From NCBI GenBank assembly GCA_030345135.1, contig CP128386.1, positions 4,756,548 through 4,820,547 on the forward strand: a stretch of DNA of 64,000 bases, given 5' to 3'. The notes under the pieces were generated by a model. The model saw only the letters and a program-made list of their open reading frames with translations, was not told the origin of the DNA and did not search any database. Source of the DNA: Chitinophagaceae bacterium DXS. Its GTDB lineage: Bacteria; Bacteroidota; Bacteroidia; Chitinophagales; Chitinophagaceae. Below are positions 1 through 6,304 of this stretch, one piece after another. The position numbers and the translations under genes are program-made. Every line of letters starts with the position of its first letter. Position 1 is the first letter of the stretch.

Positions 1-1
1 A

Positions 2-88
2 ACTGTTTTTATGAACAAGTTTTTTCCTGCGTTAGCTGACTCGTTGGTATATAAATTCTTTTTTAAAAACGGAGAGCTCGTAAAATAA
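2..88 (+). CDS. 3' end of an unidentified protein (partial)
   Basis: An open frame runs from the window edge to a TAA at 86-88. It encodes 28 residues ending in LVYKFFFKNGELVK. The hydrophobic and basic tail (LADSLVYKFFF) resembles the C-terminal ends of some short-chain dehydrogenases, but this is too little to assign a family. The next gene starts 21 bases later on the same strand, so the two are probably co-transcribed. Confidence 0.5.
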   Translation, partial: TVFMNKFFPALADSLVYKFFFKNGELVK

Positions 89-109
89 CTCTTACTGAAG
101 TACTGCTGA

Positions 110-931
110 ATGTCCATAGTAACATTATCTACAGACATAGGTTCGAATGACTTTGTTACAGGAGCCATCAAGGGGCAAATCCTTTCGATGGCTCCCGCAG
201 CAAATATTGTTGATATAACCCATAACCTTTCGGCCGATAATTTTTTACAGGCTGCTTATATCTGTTCTAACGCATTCAAATATTATCCTGAGGGAACAAT
301 ACATCTGATCCTGGCAAACTTGTTTGAGTCAAGGCCCAATTATTTATTGTTGGTTGAATACAACAAGCAGTATATCATTTGTCCTGATAATGGTTTGCTA
401 ACAATGATCATGCGTAATAAGCCCGCGGAAATATTTGCTATCAGTGTTGAGGCCTCAAATGGTTTGAATATCCTTAGCTGTACACAATTTGCAGCTAAAG
501 CTATTGCTGAACTGCAACAGTTTTTGCCATCGCAAATCGGACAGCCTGTTGAGCGCATTGTTGAAAAGTATCCGTTACGTTCTACTGCAACGTCCAACAT
601 TGTTGAAAGTCAGATCATTTTCATTGATAATTTTGAGAACGTAGTCCTGAATATTACAAAGGAAGAGTTTGAAGAATACAGAAAGGGGCGTTCATTTAAA
701 ATATTCCTCACACGTAACGAAATAATAGAAACCATCAGCGAGAACTATGCATCAGTTCCGCAGGGTACAACACTGGCATGGTTTAATGCGGCAGGCTATC
801 TTGAGTTGTCCATCAATAAGGGCAATCTCGCCGGTTTGTTTGGTCTGCAGGGATTCTCTGAAAAAATGCAACACGCGCCATCAATGCAAAACAGGCTGCT
901 TTACCAGGTTGTCCGGATCTTTTTTGAATAG
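110..931 (+). CDS. SAM hydroxide adenosyltransferase (DUF62 family)
   Basis: 273 residues, a normal length for the S-adenosyl-L-methionine hydrolase (adenosine-forming) family, which cleaves SAM to adenosine and methionine with water as nucleophile. The N-terminal motif STDIGSNDF (residues 7-15) supplies the conserved Asp residues. DITHN (35-39) and CPDNGLLT (91-98) are further family motifs, and a C-terminal beta-barrel-type segment starts near FIDNFENVVLNI (about 172). The usual VDPGVG block is degraded to a divergent stretch around residues 68-78 (ANLFESRP). The cytosolic protein has no signal peptide. The ATG at 110 is the first in frame and fits the family N-terminus. It lies 21 bp after the preceding partial gene, which suggests an operon. 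Confidence 0.88.
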   Translation: MSIVTLSTDIGSNDFVTGAIKGQILSMAPAANIVDITHNLSADNFLQAAYICSNAFKYYPEGTIHLILANLFESRPNYLLLVEYNKQYIICPDNGLLTMIMRNKPAEIFAISVEASNGLNILSCTQFAAKAIAELQQFLPSQIGQPVERIVEKYPLRSTATSNIVESQIIFIDNFENVVLNITKEEFEEYRKGRSFKIFLTRNEIIETISENYASVPQGTTLAWFNAAGYLELSINKGNLAGLFGLQGFSEKMQHAPSMQNRLLYQVVRIFFE

Positions 932-1022
932 CACAGGGCGCTGCATAAGCCCATGTCCGTTATTTTATACAACTGTTAGTTTACTGATTATCAAATTAAT
1001 TGTTAAGAGCGGGTTACCTTTT

Positions 1023-1053
1023 TTTGAAAATGGTATATACTGATGTATATTTG
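1023..1053 (+). promoter_or_regulatory. Bacteroidota-type promoter for the 48-codon gene
   Basis: TTTG at 1023-1026, a 19-nt spacer and TATATTTG at 1046-1053 match the Bacteroidota consensus TTTG-N19-TAnnTTTG exactly. It lies about 130 bp upstream of the small gene at 1181 and implies an untranslated leader of roughly 120 nt. Confidence 0.6.
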
Positions 1054-1180
1054 CATCTCCATAACGTTATCGTAAAGTTGCAACCCTGATTGTCTCGCAC
1101 TGAAAAAGAAGTTTACGGTTGATTGTCTGCGATTTAAATTTTTTATCAAAGGCTTCGCGCCATTTTTAAAATTATATTGT

Positions 1181-1327
1181 ATGAGAACAATCATTGCACA
1201 ATTATTTTTTGATAGAGAAGTTGTTGAAGCTGTTAAGCAGACTGAAGTTGACAACGCGAAATTGTACAACTATCTTATGGAAGGAAAAATTACTATGCAG
1301 GAGTACCTGCAATTATGCAAAGCATAA
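1181..1327 (+). CDS. Small hypothetical protein (48 aa)
   Basis: ATG to TAA encodes 48 residues beginning MRTIIAQLFFDREVVEAV and ending EYLQLCKA. The composition is ordinary, globular and mildly acidic, with no signal peptide or membrane segment, and is predicted mostly helical. A consensus promoter lies upstream (1023-1053) and a good intrinsic terminator starts about 50 bp after the stop (1376-1403), so it forms a complete one-gene transcription unit. I do not recognise the family. The promoter, clean reading frame and terminator are the reasons for calling it a real gene. Confidence 0.6.
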   Translation: MRTIIAQLFFDREVVEAVKQTEVDNAKLYNYLMEGKITMQEYLQLCKA

Positions 1328-1375
1328 ATCTTCGTTTCTTGTTTCTGTGATTAATACTAATGATTTAGAGTTTCT

Positions 1376-1403
1376 GAAAAGCCGGCCTTGCGCCGGTTTT
1401 TTA
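1376..1403 (+). terminator. Intrinsic terminator after the 48-aa gene
   Basis: CCGGC (1382-1386) pairs with GCCGG (1392-1396) around a 5-nt loop. The stem is flanked by AAAAG on the left and followed by a run of six T (1397-1402). Confidence 0.75.
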
Positions 1404-1600
1404 GTTTTCAGCTGTGAGCTTTCGGCTTTTCACAATTATGATATTACCCTGGTAACCTGCCCAATATTTTTTCTTATCACTTTTGTACTGTTGCCTGTTC
1501 AACTGATTATCCCGCACTTTCTTATTCGATTCAATCTCCCAGTTGCTCCGCTGATAGCTGACAGCTGATAGCTGACAGCTGATAGCTCACAGCTCAACAA
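1404..1600. repeat. Repeat-rich spacer, AGCTGATAGCTGAC words
   Basis: The first part holds AGCTGTGAGCTTTCGGCTTTTC-like words with no ORF of note. From 1551 to 1597 the 14-mer AGCTGATAGCTGAC repeats about three times, ending in CACAGCTC. The repeat stops exactly where similarity to a GMC oxidoreductase begins. Confidence 0.6.
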
Positions 1601-1761
1601 AGTGGAACCAATTGCATACTTGTCCCAACGTGTTTGTTACTGACGGCGCTTGCATGACTTCAACATCAACACAAAACCTCTCTCTTACCTACATGGCGCC
1701 GACAGCACGTGCAGTTGATTATGCTATTAGCCAGATGAAGAAAGGAGAAATACAGTGTTAA
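1600..1761 (+). pseudogene. GMC family oxidoreductase remnant (C-terminal about 53 residues)
   Basis: The frame from 1600 to the TAA at 1759-1761 reads KWNQLHTCPNVFVTDGACMT, continues with STSTQNLSLTYMA and ends PTARAVDYAISQMKKGEIQC. This is the highly conserved C-terminal end of GMC-type FAD-dependent alcohol/sugar dehydrogenases, whose usual form is NVFVTDGACMTSTxxQNPSLTYMALTARAxxYA. The other 90% of a roughly 550-residue enzyme is missing, and there is no start codon or promoter. Repeat words abut both ends (1551-1597 and from 1758), so the gene was probably truncated by recombination or deletion at these repeats. The next gene is a sugar transporter, which is consistent with loss of a former sugar-oxidation partner. 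Confidence 0.8.
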
Positions 1762-1925
1762 GCCTAAAGCTTTAAGCCCAAAGCTTAAAACTGTTGTTGC
1801 CTCTTGTTGTGTAAAAACTGATAACAAGGTACTATCTGACTATAGACACATTAAGCAATATGCCGAAACGCTATTCATTCGCTTATAGGTTTTAGGCTTT
1901 GAGCTTTAAGCTTTGAGCTTTTTAA
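1758..1925. repeat. Inverted AAGCTTTGAGCTTT words before the sugar porter
   Basis: AAGCCTAAAGCTTTAAGCCC starts at 1760 and its opposite-strand counterpart, TTTTAGGCTTTGAGCTTTAA, lies around 1888-1925. The two word clusters face each other about 90 bp apart. The stretch up to the transporter start at 1994 holds no ORF and no clear promoter match. Confidence 0.55.
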
Positions 1926-1993
1926 AATTAAACCGCGCAAATCGCAGAATTATGACATGCAGGCCATAACTTAGATAACCAAACTATTTTGCT

Positions 1994-3307
1994 ATGTCAT
2001 ACCCTGTTCGGATCGCACTGATCGCGGCCCTTGGCGGTTTCCTTTTCGGATTTGAAACCGCTGTTATTTCCGGTGCTGAGAAAACTATTCAACAATTATG
2101 GTCCCTATCCTCATTCTGGCAGGGTTTTACTGTTGCTTCCAGCCTTATCGGTACAGTTGTCGGTTCACTGATCGCAGGTGTTCCTGCGAAGAAGTATGGT
2201 CGTAAAAAAGTGTTGCAGTGGATAGCCGTATTGTATATTATCGCTGCGTTGGGTTGTGCATCTGTTTCTTCGTGGATCCTTTTTATTTCTTTTCGCTTTC
2301 TGGCGGGTGTGGCAGTTGGATCGTCTTCAGTTGTTGGCCCGATGTATATAAGTGAAATTGCTCCTACAAACTTACGGGGCCGCCTTGCCGGATCTTTCCA
2401 ATTGAATGTCGTGGCCGGTATTTTTATAGCATATCTCACGAATTTTCTTTTTGTGGGATTGGGCGATAATGCCTGGCGTTACATGCTTGGTATAATGGTG
2501 GTTCCTTCAGTTTTGTTTTGGGCATTACTGCGTAGTATACCTGAAAGCCCTCGATGGCTGATTCTGAACAACCGTGATGCAGAGGCTATTCCCGTTATGC
2601 AGCGGCTACAGGAAACAGATATTAACGGAGTGATTGCAGATATCCGTAATTCAGTCAAGGCGCACAAAGAATCGCTTTTTCAAAAAAGATATGCTAAGCC
2701 TATTCTTTATGCTGTAATACTCGCCATGTTTAACCAGCTTTCAGGCATCAACGCAATTTTATATTATGCGCCCAGGATATTTGAAATGGCGGGTTTTTCC
2801 AAGAGCGAGGCATATCTCCAACCTGTATATATTGGAGCTGCTAATTTGTTGTTCACTATTCTGGCCATGACTCTAATCGATAAATTCGGAAGAAAAAGAT
2901 TGTTGATCATCGGTTCATTGGGAATGATTTTGTTCTTAGGATTAACTGCTGCAGCATTTAATAATGGTGCTTCAAGCAACAGCAATGTGTTACTTTATCT
3001 CATTGGTTTTATCGCTTTTTTTGGATTTTCACAAGGGGCCGTAATATGGGTATTTATCTCAGAGATATTTCCAAACTCAGTACGTTCTCAAGGGGGCTCG
3101 CTGGGCAGTTTTACACACTGGATCATGGCGGCCATCATTTCATGGACATTTCCTATCATCGTTGAAGGTAGTCCCAAAGGCGGCTATTATTCTTTCATCT
3201 TTTATACTGTGATGATGTTCCTGCATTTGTTGTTCGTATGGCGCGTTCTTCCCGAGACAAAAAATAAATCACTTGAACAAATTCAGAAAGAACTGGGAAT
3301 TGAGTGA
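1994..3307 (+). CDS. MFS sugar porter (sugar:H+ symporter family)
   Basis: 437 residues with 12 predicted membrane helices. Sugar-porter signatures are clear: GGFLFGFETAVISGA at the N-terminus, GRKK after helix 2, the helix 4 block RFLAGVAVGSSSVVGPMYI, ISEIAP with LRG, PESPRWL (about 185) before the central loop, NQLSGINAILYYAPRIF in helix 7, a second DKFGRKR, and PETKNKSLEQIQ at the end. The QLSG-NAILYY segment is the sugar-binding helix of the XylE/GLUT family, so the substrate is probably a monosaccharide (glucose, xylose or similar, not resolved). It acts in the inner membrane. Transcription converges on comA, with a repeat-filled spacer and a terminator between. Confidence 0.92.
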   Translation: MSYPVRIALIAALGGFLFGFETAVISGAEKTIQQLWSLSSFWQGFTVASSLIGTVVGSLIAGVPAKKYGRKKVLQWIAVLYIIAALGCASVSSWILFISFRFLAGVAVGSSSVVGPMYISEIAPTNLRGRLAGSFQLNVVAGIFIAYLTNFLFVGLGDNAWRYMLGIMVVPSVLFWALLRSIPESPRWLILNNRDAEAIPVMQRLQETDINGVIADIRNSVKAHKESLFQKRYAKPILYAVILAMFNQLSGINAILYYAPRIFEMAGFSKSEAYLQPVYIGAANLLFTILAMTLIDKFGRKRLLIIGSLGMILFLGLTAAAFNNGASSNSNVLLYLIGFIAFFGFSQGAVIWVFISEIFPNSVRSQGGSLGSFTHWIMAAIISWTFPIIVEGSPKGGYYSFIFYTVMMFLHLLFVWRVLPETKNKSLEQIQKELGIE

Positions 3308-3372
3308 TAATTGAAAATGGAGAATTGAAAATTGACAATGAAGAGTAAGTACGAGTTACGAAGTACGAAGTA
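3306..3372. repeat. 3' word array after the sugar porter
   Basis: Immediately after the stop codon come AATTGAAAATGG, AATTGAAAATTGACAATG and then GTACGAGTTACGAAGTACGA words. The orientation relative to the upstream gene is the same as in the other 3' arrays of the window. The array is matched by inverted words at 3640-3697 before the convergent comA. Confidence 0.65.
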
Positions 3373-3462
3373 CGCAGGTTCAGACAGTTTATTTTTTTTG
3401 ATACATCATGCAAAAAAGAACAATCAAGTTCAATTTATAAAGCGTCGGGGTTTGGACAACAC

Positions 3463-3548
3463 AAAGTCCTGAAAGGGCGCCATCACTAGCCCAGGGCAAC
3501 GCCCTGGGAATAAAATAACAAATGGCAATCAAGCCTGAAAGGGCGCGA
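3463..3548. repeat. GC-rich palindromic repeat with 66-bp direct repeats
   Basis: CCTGAAAGGGCGC occurs at 3468-3480 and again at 3534-3546. Between them CCCAGGGC-AAC-GCCCTGGG (3490-3508) is a perfect 8-bp hairpin. The base composition is clearly more GC-rich than the flanking DNA. It resembles dispersed palindromic elements found between genes in many Bacteroidota. Confidence 0.6.
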
Positions 3549-3565
3549 GCGGCACATACAAAAAA

Positions 3566-3596
3566 AGGCCTGAGTTTGATAAAATAACTCAGGCCT
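3566..3596 (-). terminator. Terminator for comA
   Basis: AGGCCTGAGTT (3566-3576) pairs perfectly with AACTCAGGCCT (3586-3596) around a 9-nt loop. Read on the minus strand it is followed by seven T, so it terminates the leftward comA transcript about 100 nt after its stop. Confidence 0.75.
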
Positions 3597-3639
3597 CGTT
3601 TGTATTTCACTGACTGTTCTTCAGTTAAAAATTTGCATG

Positions 3640-3697
3640 ATTCTAGTCTTCATTTTCAATTGTCAAATTTCAACTATCAATTGACAAATTTCAATTG
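3640..3697. repeat. 3' word array after comA
   Basis: On the minus strand, directly after the comA stop, the words are GACAATTGAAATTTGTCAAT, GATAGTTGAAATTTG and ACAATTGAAAATG. They have the same sense-strand orientation as other 3' arrays and face the array at 3306-3345. Confidence 0.65.
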
Positions 3698-4465
3698 TCA
3701 CTTATCCAGGTATAGCTCAAATGTGTCACTTCTCAATCCAATCCTCATCGCTTCCAGCGCAATAACATCTGTAGTGGCGATATTACCCAGGTTAACATTG
3801 GCGCCAATCGTTTTGATGAAATACAATTGCTGATCTTTTTGCGGCGTTTCCCAGATAATTTTTTCTGCAGGTATCTTTACCAGTATTTCCTGTACCAATC
3901 CTTCCCTTACTTCACCGCTATCACGGAACAAGCCAACCGTGCCGGTTTCGCGTGCTTCTGCAATTACATAGCTCGCACCTGCACTTAGTTCTTTTGTCAT
4001 CAGGTCAATCCATTTGTAAGGTGGCGTAACCAGAACCTTGTCTTTATCTTTAGAACCAACTTCGCTCAATACTGTTCCATATTTTGTCAGCTTTTCAATA
4101 TAGCCGCACTTTTCCTCGTGAGAAATGTTTAATGATCCATCGGACATTTCAATATGCGTTATTCCAAAGTCTTGTATAAAGCGGATATAGTCGCTAAATT
4201 GGTTGCGTATGATAAATGCTTCAAGTAACAAGCCACCAAGATAAACGGGTATGTTCTGTGATTGATAAAGCTCAATTTTTTCGCGAAGCAGCGGAGTAAA
4301 AAGTGATGTGCCGAAAGCCAGTTTTGCAAAGTCAATATATGGAGCCGCAACAGATAAAAGATTTTTGGTTTCCTGCAAGCCAAGTCCTTTATCTGTTATC
4401 ATAGTTATGCCATAGCTGCGTGGATTTGTAGTACGTTCGGGAATATTGTTGAGCCGAAAATTCAT
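3698..4465 (-). CDS. comA: Phosphosulfolactate synthase (ComA family)
   Basis: 255 residues, the normal length for ComA, a TIM-barrel enzyme that adds sulfite to phosphoenolpyruvate to give (2R)-phosphosulfolactate. Family blocks are visible: GITMITDKGLGLQ (19-31), IDFAKLAFGTS (about 44-54), NIPVYLGGLLLEAF (about 70), GITHIEMSDGS with the catalytic-region Glu and Asp, DLMTKELSAGASYVIAEARE and IIWETPQKDQQ, then NLGNI near the end. The enzyme is best known from coenzyme M synthesis, but bacterial members supply sulfolactate. In Bacteroidota a sulfonate precursor for sulfonolipids is conceivable, though that is an inference and no such gene is adjacent. It is divergently transcribed from the phosphatase gene. 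Confidence 0.88.
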   Translation of the reverse strand: MNFRLNNIPERTTNPRSYGITMITDKGLGLQETKNLLSVAAPYIDFAKLAFGTSLFTPLLREKIELYQSQNIPVYLGGLLLEAFIIRNQFSDYIRFIQDFGITHIEMSDGSLNISHEEKCGYIEKLTKYGTVLSEVGSKDKDKVLVTPPYKWIDLMTKELSAGASYVIAEARETGTVGLFRDSGEVREGLVQEILVKIPAEKIIWETPQKDQQLYFIKTIGANVNLGNIATTDVIALEAMRIGLRSDTFELYLDK

Positions 4466-4661
4466 AGCCTCTCATGTTTTTAATAGATCAAAAAAATATC
4501 TGCCGTTGGCTGGCAGAATGAAGCAACATTCTTTTTACCGCGGCAAATTTGGCAATAACTGTCAGAATAATTTATTGCCTTAACATTTTTTTACAATTGC
4601 ATGCGCCGGCGTTTAATTTTTTTCGACGTTTGCCCGCAACAAAAATTGTTTGCAAAGGAAC

Positions 4662-4692
4662 TTTGACTTGCTACACTTTCTGAGTACATTTC
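4662..4692 (+). promoter_or_regulatory. Promoter of the acid phosphatase gene
   Basis: TTTG (4662-4665), a 19-nt spacer and TACATTTC (4685-4692) match the Bacteroidota -33/-7 consensus with one mismatch in the last base. The ATG at 4717 follows 24 nt later. Confidence 0.55.
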
Positions 4693-4716
4693 GCGCTGTA
4701 AAATTACACACTAACT

Positions 4717-5502
4717 ATGAATAAGCTAAAGATAATAGCTGTTGCGGCTTTTGCATCAATACTCGTACTGATGCAAAGTTGTTCCACCCAAAATATATAC
4801 TACGCTCCTGTATGGGCTGCTGCGTACCAGCAAAAGGCGGCTGAAAATAAGGCACTGGCCATGCAGGCATACAATATTGCACACGAAAGGCTGGATAAAT
4901 ATATTGCTGAGCCATCGGACAAACCTTTTGCTGTTATTACAGATATAGACGAAACAGTTCTGGATAATAGCCCATATATTGTACATCGTGCATTGCGAAA
5001 CAAAGGCTATTCTGACACTACATGGAAAGCGTGGACAGCCAGGGTGGATGCAGACACAATTGCGGGCGCGTTATCATTCTTTACATATGCAGCTTCAAAA
5101 AAAGTTGAAGTATTTTATGTCTCAAACAGGCAACAATCTGAGGCTTCGCAAACATTGGCCAATTTAAAAAAATGGAATTTTCCATATGCCGATGAGACGC
5201 ATTTGTTACTAAAAGTGAACACTTCAAGCAAAGATGCAAGACGCGCGGCTGTTGCAACGAAGTACAATGTGCTGATGTGGTTCGGTGATAATCTTGGCGA
5301 CTTTGAAGGCACTTACGATACTTTGCCTGTTGCTGCAAGGGATAAACAAACTGTTCAGGAACGTGATAAATTCGGAAGCAGGTTTATAGTACTGCCCAAT
5401 GCCATGTACGGCGGCTGGCAGAGTGCACTGCTGAATTATAACCATAAACTTTCAGCTAAAGAACAAAAGAAGTTGATAGAGAGTCAATTAAAAAATTATT
5501 GA
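4717..5502 (+). CDS. Acid phosphatase / 5'-nucleotidase lipoprotein, e(P4) family
   Basis: 261 residues. The N-terminus is a lipoprotein signal with lipobox LMQSC (Cys22), so it should be lipid-anchored, probably in the outer membrane. HAD class IIIB motifs are complete: DIDETVLDN (76-84) with nucleophile Asp76 and acid/base Asp78, VSNR (135-138) as motif II, a Lys near SSKDARR (170-176) as motif III, and GDNLGDF (190-196) as the metal-binding motif IV. This family dephosphorylates nucleotides and small phosphoesters outside the cytoplasm. It has its own promoter (4662-4692) and is monocistronic. Confidence 0.93.
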   Translation: MNKLKIIAVAAFASILVLMQSCSTQNIYYAPVWAAAYQQKAAENKALAMQAYNIAHERLDKYIAEPSDKPFAVITDIDETVLDNSPYIVHRALRNKGYSDTTWKAWTARVDADTIAGALSFFTYAASKKVEVFYVSNRQQSEASQTLANLKKWNFPYADETHLLLKVNTSSKDARRAAVATKYNVLMWFGDNLGDFEGTYDTLPVAARDKQTVQERDKFGSRFIVLPNAMYGGWQSALLNYNHKLSAKEQKKLIESQLKNY

Positions 5503-5627
5503 TACAGTATATGTCATATAGTAAAGGCTTTTTATTGATCGCTATAAGACTATCCCTTTAAACACCCTCTATACCGATTTTTCACTTCGTTTTTGAGTAG
5601 TGGAACAACGCATTGGGCATTTAGCCT

Positions 5628-5635
5628 TATCTTTG
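5628..5635 (+). promoter_or_regulatory. -7 promoter element (TATCTTTG), possible leaderless start
   Basis: TATCTTTG matches TAnnTTTG exactly and ends 6 nt before the GTG at 5642. No good -33 TTTG is seen at the right distance. If the element is used, the mRNA begins at or next to the start codon. Confidence 0.4.
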
Positions 5636-5641
5636 CCGTGC

Positions 5642-6028
5642 GTGAAAAAAAAGGTAGCCATATTATTGCTGATCATTTATGTGTTTGGAGCAACAGATGC
5701 CAATCAGTTGCTTAAGCTACCTGCGTTAGTCAGTCATTACATTCAACATCAGCATACAACACCAGGCATAACCCTTGCAATGTTTATTAAGCTGCATTAC
5801 GAAGATGAGGCGCTGAAAGATCTTGACCAGGATTTTCAGCAGGACATGCGGCTTCCATTTAAAACACATGAGGCAGATTGTTGCCTTACGATGCCTGTGT
5901 TGGTTCCCCAGCCTATTAAAGTGGCCGCCCACACTCCGGAAAGACCATGTGTTCAATACAATATTTCCAACGATGATGTTCCTCAATATTTAATTCCCGT
6001 TTCCATCTTTCAGCCTCCCCGGATCTGA
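5642..6028 (+). CDS. Small secreted protein upstream of metal efflux genes
   Basis: 128 residues from GTG 5642. I chose this start over the GTG at 5600 because it yields a classical signal peptide (KKKVAILLLIIYVFGATDA) and because a -7 element lies just before it. The mature part contains HYIQHQH, MFIKLHY and DFQQDMRLPFKTHEADCC, rich in His, Met, Asp and Cys, which suits a periplasmic metal-binding or metal-sensing accessory. Proteins of this size with the DMQLPFKTHE-type motif commonly sit next to RND metal pumps in Bacteroidota. That, plus the following CusA gene, is the basis for the role; no enzymatic domain is recognised. Confidence 0.65.
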   Translation: MKKKVAILLLIIYVFGATDANQLLKLPALVSHYIQHQHTTPGITLAMFIKLHYEDEALKDLDQDFQQDMRLPFKTHEADCCLTMPVLVPQPIKVAAHTPERPCVQYNISNDDVPQYLIPVSIFQPPRI

Positions 6029-6304
6029 GTTCTCAGTTAAATGCTCTGTGGAAAGCACTGTGCGCATCTGTTAAACCATTTGTGCAGTTATATTATTTTC
6101 TTCGAAAAAGATGTTTAATAACTTTTAATACTGTCATGACTTACGTTGTCATGATCACAGCGCTATAGCTTTACCACTGTCATTTGGCTAAATTTCCCTT
6201 CATTTCATTTGGCGGAGAGTGAATTGCCCAACCGCATATAGTTCATTCTTATGCACAAAATCCCCGTGAAAAAGTAAGTGATGTATTCATATTAATAGAT
6301 ATTC

